Source of the DNA: Ophiocordyceps camponoti-saundersi (nom. inval.)
Taxonomy: Eukaryota > Ascomycota > Sordariomycetes > Hypocreales > Ophiocordycipitaceae
Assembly: GCA_003339415.1 (NCBI GenBank)
Contig: PDHQ01000429.1
Coordinates: 1 to 24,448 of the forward strand
Reading direction: 5' to 3'
Length of the DNA: 24,448 nt
Part shown: positions 11,111 through 21,260 of the stretch, in pieces
How the letters are laid out: every line of letters begins with the position of its first letter
Position numbering within the stretch: position 1 is the first letter of the stretch
Position numbers and translations under genes: made by a program
The notes under the pieces: model-generated
Told to the model about the DNA's origin: nothing
What the model saw: only the letters and a program-made list of their open reading frames with translations
The model's database searches: none

Positions 11111-11491
11111 AATAATAAGGATAAATTTAAAGACGAGGAAAAGCTTATTATAGTTCGTATAATTAAGATTAATATATATAAGGTTTATAAGTTAGTTATT
11201 ATATAATTTTTTTTTCCCTTATATTACTTATTATATATATAAAAGCGTATCCCGCTACTAGCTAAAATACTTATAATAGATAGAAGGGTTTTCGCTATCT
11301 ATATCCGTATAGATATTACTTTTATAAGATAAAGCGATATCCGGCGATTTAGATAAGTTAGTTTTAGTAATACTAAAGTCGGTAAGCTACGTATATAAAG
11401 GATACGCGGTAGATAAGGTTTCTAATAATAGAAGTATATATACTATCTATATAATATAAAAAGCGCGTACGCGATAAGATATCCGGGAGGG
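11111..11491. other. Spacer between two decayed remnants
   Basis: TA-rich with a T run near 11207-11215. Stops are frequent in all frames and nothing further is visible. Confidence 0.35.
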
Positions 11492-11776
11492 GTATGCTTC
11501 TAGTGCCCGGAGTATCTAATAGCGAGTTTATAGGCGGCTACGCGTAAGGTTACTAATAAGGCGGTTTTCCCTCCACGGTGCTATAATAAGGAACTATTCG
11601 GCGACCCGGACGCGACGGATACGAAGAGACTCGCTATATTTAGTAAGCTACTAGAGGAGGCGGAAAGAATATAGAGGAAAGCCTTAGCCTAAGTAGAAAT
11701 TATACGGTCGGAGGTTAGTTTAGTAGATAAGGGGCTAGTAAGGCAGATACTACTAATAACGTATAGTAAGTATTAA
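11492..11776 (+). pseudogene. RIP-degraded remnant with charged helical stretch
   Basis: A plus-strand frame (phase of 11600) reads about 95 codons with only a few TAG or TAA. The best part, from 11600, begins GDPDATDTKRLAIFSKLLEE and continues as a Lys/Glu/Arg-rich amphipathic helix, with stops at two likely Gln positions, ending at TAA 11774-11776. The antisense reading is Ser/Leu-rich and so less credible. A charged helix of this kind occurs near the C-terminus of several fungal DNA transposases, but no catalytic residues are seen and that link is only a suggestion. It shares its phase with the remnant at 12188, so both may come from one gene. Confidence 0.4.
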
Positions 11777-11996
11777 TTCTACTTAGGGTTAGTATATAGG
11801 AGACTAATATCGCGTATTAAGGGATATAACTATATAATATAAGTTTTACGATATAATTTATACCTTTTATATATATATATCTTTTACTAATAATAAGTAG
11901 CTACTTATACTATACCGAGTTCTGCTTTATATATAGTAAGGTATTTTTAGATAGTTAGTAGTAATATAAGTATAGGTATTTTTCGAATATCGAGAT

Positions 11997-12187
11997 ATGG
12001 CGGCTACGGGTGCTAGCGAAATATAGCGTTATAGGGGATATACGGAGGCGACCGGCGGTAACGCTAAACGTGGCGAGAGGGGGAGAGGGAGAAGATAACG
12101 AGGCGCGGAGTATAAGGGCGGTAGCGGCGGTGGCGGCGGAGGGGTTAGGCGAGGAAGGGGAGAGGGATATAGTAAGGAGGAGAAAGG
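11997..12187. other. GC-richer segment encoding Arg/Gly/Glu-rich low complexity
   Basis: G-rich plus strand (for example gtggcgagagggggagag near 12070). Short frames of 63 codons (plus) and 85 codons (minus) are open here only because of composition; the plus readings are R/G/E-rich and the minus one P/L-rich. It could be a disordered linker between the remnants on either side, which share one reading phase. Confidence 0.35.
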
Positions 12188-12634
12188 GGACTTTACGATA
12201 GTATAAGGCACCGCGACTACGGCGAGGCGAAATAGGTTATTAGAAGGAAGTAGTAAGTAGCGGGCATATAGAATAGGATAGAACAACTAATACGGACGGC
12301 TAGCCGGAAAATATTAGGAGTCTAATATCGTAGATAGTAGCTAGCGAGAGAAGTAGTAAGATACTTATAAGTTCCTAGGGGAAGAGCTAATTAATTACGG
12401 GTATATATCGCTAATATCTAGGAGGGACGAATACTAGCTTGCGAACACGATAATTAAGTAAAGGTACGCTTTATCGGGATAGTATAGATAGAAGGTAAGG
12501 TAGAGTATATCCTTTATAAGAGACTACTTAAGGCGTTCGGCTTTAGGTATAAGGGATACGACCTAATAGCGTGCGCGACGTGCGAGAAGGTTATACGTTT
12601 AGCGACGTAAAAGCGAGCGGCGGTAAGAAATTAA
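12188..12634 (+). pseudogene. RIP-degraded coding remnant, unknown protein
   Basis: About 148 codons in the same phase as 11600, interrupted only by TAA or TAG at positions compatible with Gln. Well-kept stretches are GRILACEHDN (about 12426-12455) and, without any stop, EGKVEYILYKRLLKAFGFRY followed by KGYDLIACATCEKVIRLAT (about 12491-12607). The end has a CxxC pair (CATC) that could be part of a zinc-binding site, but no second pair is visible. The frame ends at TAA 12632-12634, about 260 bp before R2 copy 2. I do not recognise the family. The position just inside an LTR-like repeat suggests a mobile-element protein. Confidence 0.45.
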
Positions 12635-12892
12635 GATAATAATAATAATTCTACTAATCTAAAAGAGAGGCCTAGGTTCTAGTAGTTATTTTTTTTTTAA
12701 CTTAAGAGATAAAAAGATATACTTTAAGAAATATATATAGGAATATATATTATTTATAGTTAATATTTTAAGAGATAGAAAGATAAGGGATAGGAGGGAT
12801 AAGTTTAGAAGAGGAAGCCGTAAAGGGACTTTAGCGGCGGTAATAGATAGGCCGAAGGAAAATAAACGAGAAGCTAGTATAAAAAGCAAGTA

Positions 12893-13452
12893 GGAGCTTA
12901 TTTAGGGTTTAGTTAAATAGTCCCCGAACACTTTTCCTCTCCTAAAAGCTTCTAAGTATTAGAATAACAAATAGCCCTTAAGATAAGGGAGCGGTTATAA
13001 CTTAGTATATAGTGTAGTTTAGTTTCCTTATAAAGAGGAAGGAATTAAGCTAGAATTAGCCCTTAACCTTATCTTCTTAGCTATCTAAAGGTCGTATATC
13101 GTAGGTTAAGTTTTAGAGGGGACTTATAGTAAAAACGATACTAAAGTAAATTACGGTTTTATCTTATACCTTATAATTTTACACGACGAATTAGGGATTC
13201 AAAGATCCGTTTTAAAGCTTTTAGTATCTAATTAAATAGTTCTTCACCCTTCTCTTCTTTTTCCTCTTATTTTTATATAGAAAATCGACCTCGAGTAACC
13301 TTACCTATAGAGAATTATTATCTAGCTATATACTTAAAGTAGAGCCCCCCCACCCCTTTATAATAGCTAGCGACTACGGTAACTTAGGAAAATATATCTT
13401 ATATATATCTGCTACGCTCGCTTAGGGTATCCTTCTCTCCCCGCTAAAATAA
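12893..13452 (+). mobile_element. R2 LTR-like element, copy 2 (full length)
   Basis: It aligns over its whole length with copy 1: ttatttagggtttagttaa near 12899, the tcctctcctaaaagcttctaag block near 12935-12956, ccttataaagaggaaggaa near 13025, cgtatatcgtaggttaag near 13093, the TATA-like core near 13270-13290, and the end cttctctccccgctaaaat near 13431-13449. Same orientation as copy 1, with starts 4.9 kb apart, so the pair could be the two LTRs of one element. Many differences between copies are C/T or A/G transitions, as RIP predicts. Confidence 0.6.
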
Positions 13453-15054
13453 GCGGTATATCTAAGCTTAAAGGAAAGCGAAATACTTAGGTTATATTAT
13501 AAAGTAAGGCATAAGCTAAGCTCTTATAAATATAAGGGATTTAAAATAAGCGTTAAGAAAAGCCTTTTCGTAAATTCTAAAGTAATTCTATATCTAATAT
13601 AGTTATAATACTAATATAAGTGCTAAACTTTATAAATATATCTTAAACCTCCCTAATCTCCGAGTTATAGTAAATAGGGCTAATATTAAAGCTAGCCGTA
13701 GATTCTTATCGGCGGGGAGTAGATTAAGGGGAGTTAATACCGTTAGAGGGATTTATTATAGTTTAGAGAGTAGAAGGCGGAAGGTAGTTTAGAGAGTAAG
13801 GGAGGCGATTATAGTAAGCGGCCTAGATAGCGTCCTAAGTATCCTAGAACTCTATTTTATTATATCTAGTTAGTTTTAACCGTAGATTTTCTTTTTTTTT
13901 AAAGTAGGGTTAATATTTTATACGATCTATATAATAGGTAAGTACTACGACCTAAAAGCTAGTCGCTATAATAGCTTTCTTTATAGCGGCAAGCTAGGTA
14001 GGGGTATACTACATAGTAAGGTAGGACGTATTAAAGGTTAGGTTAACGGACTTATTAGCCTATTATAGAAAGCGGGCAAGGTAAGCTTAGTTATTACGGA
14101 TCTCTATAAAATATATCTCCTATTATTCTTTAAGTTAATAAAGGAGAGAGATAATAATTATAAAGAGTTCGGGAATAGATTACTCGGAAGATATAGTAGA
14201 GGTAGGGATAGCGGTAGCGTATATTAATATATACTAAGTAAAAGAGTAGGGCAGAGTATTAGCTTAAGCTTAGATAAAGATATATAAAAGAGTAGGGGGT
14301 AGTAAGGAAGGAGGGGGTTTTATATCTGAAAAAACGGGGAGGTGAATATATCGTATTTTACTTAAATATATAAATAGAAGGACGGTAGAGTGGATTAGAG
14401 GCGTGGTAATAAAAACGGCAAAGAAATACTAATAAAAAGAAGAGAGAAGAAGGGCGTTTATTTCCGTTTCTTTAAGGAAAGTAAGGTTATTATATAGCTA
14501 TAAATCGCTAAGGGAATTAGGAAAATAATAATATTAGTATCGATTATAAACGTTTAAAGCGTTTATATATTACGGCAAAACGCGATAAGATTTAATAAGA
14601 TACGATAAGATAGGGAAAGCTAAAAACCTAAGAAGGGAGAAAAAGCGTAACGAAGCTTATATATAGTAGAGTTAGGTAGTAAATAATAAAATAGTTTATT
14701 ATAGATTTATAATAGCTACGCTTAATAATATAGGGTAGCTAGTTAAGAGGCATAACGCCCTATAATAAAGGTATAGATAGAGGGAGAAATTATACGACCC
14801 CGGCCCCTATCCCTAATCCTTTCTAGATAAATAGTCACACTTAGGTAAAATTAAGTATAGCGATTTTACTCCTTTAAGGCACTTATTTTCCCTTACTATA
14901 CCGCTACTAGATAGTAAGGAGGAGAAGGAGGGTAAATATATAAACCGAAGAGAGGGACGTAAGAGGGGTAGACCGCTACGGTTTAATAACTAGACTTAAG
15001 GGCAGGTAGTTAGCTAGAGGGAACGTTAGGGGGTAACGTAAGATAGGGACTAAA
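13453..15054. other. Unassigned decayed region between R2 copy 2 and the integrase fragment
   Basis: About 1.6 kb of TA-rich sequence. Parts of the minus strand below 15055 may continue the integrase-bearing element, because that frame stays readable for some way with TAG or TAA stops, but I find no reverse transcriptase or RNase H motif. No repeats shared with the rest of the window were noticed. Confidence 0.35.
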
Positions 15055-15345
15055 GGTATTAACTAGCTTTTAAGGACGAGTTAATATATTACGGCTATAG
15101 GATTACGGGAGGCTTTATATATAGGTAATTAGCCCTTGCTATCGTTAATAGGGTCCTGCTAGCCTTCTCTGCGAGGCCGTTCTCCTATAGATTATACGGG
15201 GGCGAATAAGGTAGAACGAGGCTATCTTCTCGTCCGAGGCCTTAATCGCCTCGCTCTTAAACTCGTAGGCATTATCGAAAGCTATTATAGCTACGGGAAT
15301 TCCTCGTAAAAAGATATCGAGCTATCTTTTCTATTAATAAAGAAG
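15055..15345 (-). pseudogene. Ty1/Copia-type integrase core fragment
   Basis: Part of the DDE/rve catalytic core of a Copia-class retrotransposon integrase, which joins element cDNA to chromosomal DNA. On the minus strand 15253-15300 reads IPVAIIAFDNAYEFKS, matching the family pattern around the second catalytic Asp (typically R-T/F-DN-x-x-EF). After a frame change, 15164-15196 reads PYN, a stop, then ENGLAEK and onward ASRTLLTIARA, matching the usual PYxPQxNGxAExxxRTLxxxAR with the catalytic Glu in the NGxAE part. The stop sits at the usual Gln. Further down ILxP resembles the LP-x-x-LWP segment. So two catalytic acidic positions are visible but in different frames, with a frameshift between them. 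The N-terminal zinc finger and first Asp are absent, cut off near the truncated R2 copy. Confidence 0.7.
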
Positions 15346-15360
15346 CTAAAAAGATACCTA

Positions 15361-15660
15361 CTAACCTTATATTTTAAACTTTATACTTTTAAACTATAAA
15401 TTACTAATTTAAATACTTATTTTAAAGTTTTTAGTATTTAATTAAATAGTTTTCGTCTTCTTTATTCTTTCCTCTCCTATCTTTATATAGAAAACCGACT
15501 CCTTATTATTTTCCCGATAGAGAATTATTATCCGGCTCTTCCCTCTAAAGCTAGAGACCCCCCCCTATATTAGTTAAAAACTATAGTTACTTAAGAAGTT
15601 ACGCTCCTTAGGTATCTACTACGCTTGCTTAGGGTGTCCTTCTTCCCCCGCTAAAGTGCC
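15361..15660 (+). mobile_element. R2 LTR-like element, copy 3 (5'-truncated)
   Basis: It starts inside R2 (the position matching about 8250 of copy 1) and runs to the same end, cttcttcccccgctaaagt near 15640-15658. Over this span it is closer to copy 1 than to copy 2: tattagttaaaaactatagttac and aagaagttacgctccttagg both have near-identical partners near 8455-8500. It abuts the Copia integrase fragment, so either insertion of R2 or a later deletion removed the rest of both. Confidence 0.65.
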
Positions 15661-16365
15661 CTTTTTCTGCCTAGGAAGGTAGGTGGTTATAATAAAAATC
15701 TAATACTATCCGCCGGATTAGGACTAACTATCTCGCTTAAGGGATACGAAGATATCGATATTAACTCCGACTCTAATAGTGTTATCGACTATAAAGGAAG
15801 TAATAAGAAAATAGGAAAAGATATGTATATTTCCGAAAGCTAATAAGCGAGGGGTTATATTTATCTAGTAATATAATTAAATATAATCCGTAATTAGGTA
15901 ATTAAAAGGGCGTTACTTTAAAACTTTATATTAATAATTAGGGTAACGTTAATTTATCCTATAAAGCCGTTAATTAGTATATCTTACTACTTATATATAC
16001 TTTACCGGGAAGCTATAGGGGGCTATAAGACTAGTAGTTATCGTTACCTCTATATAAGTGCTAGTTAGACATATATTTATATTTTAATAAAGATTTTTTT
16101 TTATAATATTATTACGAACATAGATTATATAATAGTGACAGGATCTACAGAGCACGCTATAATTACTTATATAGGTAATCTAACGCTTAGATATAGTATT
16201 ACGATATATACTATTCTCGTAATTTAAACACTAACCTTATAGACTATACTAGTCTTATAGAAATATAGAGTGCTAATTAGCTAAGCTAGCTAGTATTCTA
16301 CTCGTCTAATTAGCGGGTTTTTTTTTTTAGATCTACTTAATTACTACTTTCGGCGATGAATATAT
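15661..16365. other. Unassigned region
   Basis: It holds slightly more CA and TG than the left part (for example agtgacaggatctacagagc near 16134). Stops occur in all frames. No repeat or RNA gene is recognised. Confidence 0.35.
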
Positions 16366-16840
16366 TTAATTATACTCGCCCCTACCCGGCCACTTATACC
16401 CTCCACCCCTTACGCTCTCTACGCCGTTATACCCTCTACCTTTTAAGCCTCTATACCGCTACTTGTATCTAAGTATACGCCTTTATCTTTTAGCTAGTCT
16501 ATAAGGTAGTTAGGCACTATTTATAGCCTTATTATTAGAGGTACCGTTCTTAGCCTTTTATACCGTATTTTTCGTTACTTTTCCGGAGAAGCTAAGCGTT
16601 AACTAGGCTTTTAAGGTACCTTTTATAAGATATTATATATAGGTCTATAATTTAGCCTCTAATTTATTATCGGCTACTAGAAACCCTAATTAATATAGCT
16701 ATAAGCTAGCCGTAAGTATTAGATATTCGGTAGCTATTTATCTAGTAGTTTACTACGTTAATAATCTTTAGCTATCGCTAATAATAGCTATATTCTTTAG
16801 CGTATCGTATATTCGGTAGCTCTTTGCCTATCTATCTTAA
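16366..16840 (-). pseudogene. RIP-degraded remnant with Gly/Arg-rich tail
   Basis: One minus-strand frame reads about 155 codons with stops only at TAA or TAG. The middle contains GFLVADNKLEAKL and LTLSFSGKVTKNTV (about 16560-16690), the upstream part AKSYRIYDTLKNIAIISDS, and the downstream end a basic RGG-like tail (GLKGRGYNGVESV, then GGGYKWPGRGEYN near 16370-16420). A polar helical part followed by a Gly/Arg tail is common in fungal transposon proteins such as transposase C-termini or nucleic-acid-binding Gag-like proteins. I see no catalytic motif and cannot assign the family. It lies directly before the palindromic tandem repeat at 16892. Confidence 0.45.
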
Positions 16841-16891
16841 TAGCGACGGATATACTATTTACGGTAGTAATACTAAAAGCGATAATGCCGA

Positions 16892-16961
16892 AGGGGTTTA
16901 AATCCCCTATAACCGGAGGGGTTTAAATCCCCTATAACCGGAGGGGTTTAAATCCCCTATA
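16892..16961. repeat. 25-bp tandem repeat with palindromic core
   Basis: Two full units and a third partial unit of aggggtttaaatcccc followed by tataaccgg. The core ggggtttaaatcccc is close to a perfect inverted repeat. A degenerate fourth core lies at about 17112-17130 (aggggtttaaattcccta), after repeats of gatactaaaag near 17058-17090. Confidence 0.9.
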
Positions 16962-17474
16962 AAGTTAGCTATAGCTACTAAGTAAGTATCTATAATAATA
17001 GCTAGGAGCGATAGCTATAATAAGGTTATAGAAACTAACGCGTTGCGATAAGAGGCTACGATACTAAAAGCTACGATACTAAAAGTAGCAATGCTAGAGG
17101 CTATAATACCGAAGGGGTTTAAATTCCCTAGGGGCGTAAGCTAACGAAAACTCCTTATTTTTAACGCTACTTAGGTAAGTAATCTACTACGCGGATAATC
17201 TCTTAGTTTAAGTTTAATCTCTAGTATAATAACGTTAGGCGAGAACTTAGCCTATATTATCTCGGCCGCTACCTCGAAAGATATAGTGTTAAGCGCGGTA
17301 GCGCTAGCTTTAGGAATAAAAGAGGCGTATATAATATATACTATTATTTAGGATAGCGATCTAAGCTTAGTAGGTAATAAGGCACTTCCTTAATCTTATC
17401 GATCTCGTATATAGTTTTAAACTCTTAAATAACGGTAGCCCTACGCTTCTTATAGAGGAAGAATAGATCTTTAT

Positions 17475-17795
17475 CCGTTATATTAGTCTTTATCCGTTAT
17501 ATTAAATTCGACTATATCCTAGTCCTTACGTAGCTATATAGCACGACTATTCGTTATTCTTAGAGACCGGATATATAACGGGCACTATATAGGTACCCTC
17601 GCTTCTTAAGAGTCTACTACGCTAATAATCCCTAACTATAGCTAGTATAGGTTTTTATCCGTTATATCGGATTTAACTACGTCCTAGTCCTTACGTAGCT
17701 ATATAGTATAACTATTCGTTATTCTTAAAGACCGGATATATAATAAGCACCGTAAAGGTACCCTCGCTTTTTAGGAGTCTACTACGCTAATAATC
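17475..17795 (+). repeat. Direct duplication of about 150 bp, two units
   Basis: The units at about 17475-17630 and 17650-17795 share tccgttatat, tcctagtccttacgtagcta, ctattcgttattctta, gaccggatatataa and ggtaccctcgctt, and both end in the 16-bp motif. Differences are mostly transitions. Confidence 0.85.
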
Positions 17796-17815
17796 CTAAT
17801 AGAGTTTTCCTTAGC

Positions 17816-18023
17816 GTTTCCTCGCTAGTATTATAGCCTCTATTAGCCGTAATCTATCCTCGGATTTCTACTTCTTAAGAGTCTACTATACTAATAATCC
17901 CTAGCTATAGCTAGTAATAAAGTCTTCCTCGGCGTTTCCTCGCTAGTATTATAGCCTCTATTAGCCGCGATCTATCCTCGGATTTTTAAAGCTTCTACTT
18001 AGGAGTTTACTACGCTAATAATC
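17816..18023 (+). repeat. Direct duplication of about 85-90 bp, two units
   Basis: tcctcgctagtattatag, cctctattagccg and atctatcctcggattt recur at about 17818-17899 and 17937-18023. Both units end with the 16-bp motif, so the motif has spread together with its flanks. Confidence 0.85.
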
Positions 18024-18419
18024 CGTAACCTATAGATATTAGCGGAAGCTCTAGTAGCTAGAAAAGGAAAAGAAAAATAGGCGGATAGTTTACTACGCCG
18101 ATAATCTAGTTTAGATAAGCTAACTACTACGCTAATAATCTACTACGCTAATAATCTAAATCTACCACGCCGATAATCTACTATACGGATAATTTACGTA
18201 GCTATCTACTACGCTAATAATCCGCGTAGTAATTTACCACGCTAATAATCTAGTTTAAATAATCTAAAACTCTAAGACGTAGGCGGATAGTTTACCACGC
18301 TAATAATCTAAATCTACTACGCTAATAATCTACTACGCGGATAATCCTAGTCCGCGTAAGTAATCCGCTCGCTTATACTCTATATAGTAGAGGTAAATAA
18401 TAAAAAGGCGGGCGATACG

Positions 18420-18660
18420 GTTTAATAACTTATCCTCCTTCCTCCGGTAGCGGTTATCTTCCTCGTTATATATTCTTCGGGCGGTAGCTCGGGCGGAGGT
18501 AAGGTTAAGAAGGGGCTACTACCTTAAATTTATCGAATTCCGTAATCTTCGCTATAATACCTTTTTAGTTAGGGTATTATTAGGCTTTTCGAATAATAGC
18601 TATACTATTACTAACTCCTATATTAAGTTTTAATACGCGAGTAAAAAGGCTAACTAGAAG
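18420..18660 (-). pseudogene. Short RIP-degraded coding remnant
   Basis: A minus-strand frame of about 80 codons has only TAA or TAG interruptions. Its core reads SRIKLNIGVSNSIAIIRKA, then after stops KGIIAKITEFDKFKVVAPS (about 18510-18640), then a proline/arginine-rich end. No domain is recognised. It sits between clusters of the 16-bp motif and might be part of the element carrying them. Confidence 0.3.
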
Positions 18661-19980
18661 AGAGTATATCTAGTTATATTTATTTTGCTAAAAGTCCCTA
18701 TCTTCCTTAAGACTTCTAGACTTTAATAAGTTATCTTTTTAAGCGTTATACCTTAAGGGTTTCGAACTACGGTAAGATAGGGTCGGTTTACGATAAGGGT
18801 TTTTAGGGGCTTTAGGAGGGTAAGGATACTTTTTACTTCTATAATAGATAACGGGTTATAATAAGCTAAGGAAAGGGGGAAGAAGAGGGGGAGATAATAC
18901 TTAGGAGGAGGAGGAGGGAGGAGGGTAAAGGGTAAAGATACTTTTTACTCCTAAGGTATAGGCAGTCCACCACGCTAATAATCCGCTACTAGGTAGCAAT
19001 ATCCCTTACGCTAATAGCCCGTTAGTCTTAGGAATAATCGTCTTATTAGCTTCCCCCCCCCCCCTAGCCTAAGTCCGGATAATTCGCCGCTAAGTAGCAG
19101 GCAGTCTACTACGCTAATAATCCGCTAGGTTAATCACTACGCCGTTAATAGCCGAGGCTAATCGAGGCTATATTAGGCTATCCTCCCTAAGTAAACACTC
19201 CCTAAGGTAAGTTCCTAAACTATAAGCTTTCGTTTACTATTAGGATAGACTATATCGGCCTTCGTTATAATAGTTAGTATAAGCTTAGTTAAGTCTAGAT
19301 CCTACCCTTAGTATTAGAAGGTATATATCCCGGATAATATAAAGCCTATCCCTAAGCGATAGCTTATTTAAAACCTTTATATAGACGTTATCGACCTTCG
19401 CTATATATATCTTTTAGGAAGGGCGGTAGCGTCTCCCCCGGCCCGGCTACGATAATTAGAAGCCGTCTTCGGTTCTATAGATAGCCCCCCCCCCCCCCTA
19501 AGTCCGGATAGTTAGTAATCTATTACGCTAATAATCCGGAACTTAAAGACGCAGGCCCGCCTCGCTGTCGAACTAGACGCTAATAGCCTAATTAGGCCCG
19601 ATATTACGCTACGCCCGGAACCCTTTTATAAGCGTCTCGATAGTCTACTACGCTAATAATCCGTAACCTATAAACGTAAGTCCGCGTACCCTAACCTTCG
19701 GTAATAAGGACGATTTTTCGGATCTACTTAAGCTTCTTAGTAAAGGTTTCTATTATATCGACGGCCACGATAATAAGGGGGGGGGGGGGGGGGGGGGGGG
19801 CGGATAGTCCACCACGCTAATAATCTAAATCTACTACGCGGACAATTTACCACGCGGATAATCTAGGTCCGCGTAGACAATCCTAGGTATATGCCTACCT
19901 AGGTACTAGTTAGAAGGGTATCTATGCTATATAGGTAGGTAGCTAGTTAGGGTCCGTAGTTAATCTAGAGGTAATAAAGG
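18661..19980. other. Non-coding region with homopolymer C/G runs
   Basis: Apart from copies of the 16-bp motif it contains C runs at about 19051-19064 and 19486-19498 and a G run at 19777-19800, each followed within a few bases by a variant of aagtccggatag or cggatagtcc. No coding frame is seen. Confidence 0.5.
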
Positions 19981-20093
19981 TAAGCAGATACTTAGGAATA
20001 GAAGTAGAACGGATTATAATCTTACTAATAGTGCCGGGTAATTATAACTATAAACGGTAAATATAGGCTAACGATTATATTAGGCAGTTAGTC

Positions 20094-20208
20094 GAGATAG
20101 AGAGGTTAAAGAGGTAATAGAGATAGGAGAATTAAGGAGACGATAGAGATAGAGAGGTTAAAGAGGTGACGGAGATAGAGAGGTTAAGGAGGTAACGGAG
20201 ATAGGTAT
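20094..20208. repeat. 26-bp purine-rich minisatellite
   Basis: About four imperfect units of gagatagagaggttaaag plus aggtgacg or aggtaacg. It lies upstream of the reading-frame remnant that starts near 20582. Confidence 0.8.
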
Positions 20209-20581
20209 TTAGGGGTAGGTTATCTAGGATAGAAAGTTAACAGCGTCTCTTACCTTACCCTAACCCTATACTATTAGTTAAGAGAGGTAAAGGTAAGTAC
20301 TAACCGAGACAAGAGAAGGATATTATTATATTCTATATATAGGCTAAGTGTTAATATAGAGACCTATTATATTAGGTAAGTGCCTTAGGTATACCTCTGC
20401 GGGAGAGGTAAGCAGATATATAGTACTATCCGGCAAGGCAGGGAGCAGAGGATATATAGGGGTGATTTATTCGGAAGATGGAAGGTAAGTCGATACCTAC
20501 TAGGTAAGCTGCGTCTTATAAAAATTAATACCTGCAAGGCCTGCCTAGCCTACCTATCTACCTAGGTACTACCTAGGTAGG

Positions 20582-21260
20582 CAGGTTAGGTAAGAGGTGG
20601 AAGTTAGGACGGCAGGGATATACCACTTAAAGGATAATAGAGATATAGACTTGCCTACTTAATACTTATAGCTATTTAACTTACTATTTAACCTAAATAG
20701 CATTATTCTTACTAAGGCGGATAATATAAACCTTAGTAGGCTTAATTATATTAAGTCTAATAATAACTAGCTTATTATAATAATATACTACCCGGTGTAG
20801 GCTAAGATTATAATCTCTTTTATTAAGCATATCGATAGGGGTAAGAAGGATAAAAATATAACGGTCGTCGATTTCGTAGATAAAGATCTGGTTAACTTAT
20901 CTAAGAAAGCTATTCGAGTATCTCACGTAGTCACCTCTAGAGAAGATATAACGTCGCAAGTCCCTATAAAAGGCATATTAGCGTTATCGCCTATTATAGG
21001 TATAGAGAGGTTAACACCTATCTATAAAGGTAAACTTATTAGACTACTAGACTCGCTTATTGCCGAAGCGATAGATCTTAGGAAGGCTATAGTGCTTAAT
21101 ATATGCTATGCGTAAGGTCTCGCGGAATCGCTAAGACATTTTATTATGCTTCGTAGGCAGTATATTACCTTGATTTACCTAATAAGCCGTGGAGCGGATA
21201 ATACGAATAGGGATCTATCCGATCACCGTTGCTCGACGGTGGCCGCTATTAGAGAGAGGA
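20582..21260 (+). pseudogene. Best-preserved reading frame in the window, unknown protein
   Basis: One plus-strand phase (that of 21113) runs about 225 codons with only about seven TAA or TAG interruptions. The stretch 20801-21112 has no stop over 104 codons and includes FIKHIDRGKKDKNITVVDFV, KAIRVSHVVTSREDITSQV and LTPIYKGKLIRLLDSLIAEA. After TAA at 21113 the same phase stays open through LAESLRHFIMLRRQYITLIY and GADNTNRDLSDHRCSTVAA up to a T run at 21260. The 88-codon frame starting at ATG 21146 is therefore the tail of this remnant and not a separate gene. More CA and TG survive here than elsewhere, so it was hit less by RIP or arrived later. No domain recognised. The leftmost part (20582-20640) is uncertain. 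Confidence 0.5.

Larger units (their letters stand above)
17185..19863 (+). repeat. Field of about 22 copies of a 16-bp motif
   Basis: The motif TACTACGCTAATAATC and close variants (C for T at the third or fourth base, cgg or ccg in the middle) occur on the plus strand at 17185, 17615, 17780, 17884, 18008, 18091, 18125, 18141, 18163, 18179, 18207, 18235, 18293, 18315, 18331, 18968, 19107, 19521, 19646, 19810, 19832 and 19848. Some are directly adjacent (18125/18141, 18163/18179, 18315/18331, 19832/19848), others 50-600 bp apart, and nearly all lie in one orientation. Variants such as taccacgc and gctaataatc against gccgataatc fit C-to-T and G-to-A decay of one ancestor. Such iteration is typical of subterminal repeats bound by a DNA transposase, but it could also be a dispersed satellite. 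Confidence 0.85.

Noticed and set aside
12010..12286. Overlapping 63-codon plus and 85-codon minus frames
   Set aside because: Both come from a G-rich low-complexity segment; the better coding evidence on either side is in a third phase.
12686..12889. Minus-strand frame of 67 codons before R2 copy 2
   Set aside because: TA-rich low complexity with Leu/Ser/Ile/Lys composition only; no support from neighbouring remnants.
18125..18346. CRISPR-like array made by the 16-bp motif
   Set aside because: Spacing is irregular, some units are directly adjacent, spacers are not unique equal-length segments, and the genome type is eukaryotic.
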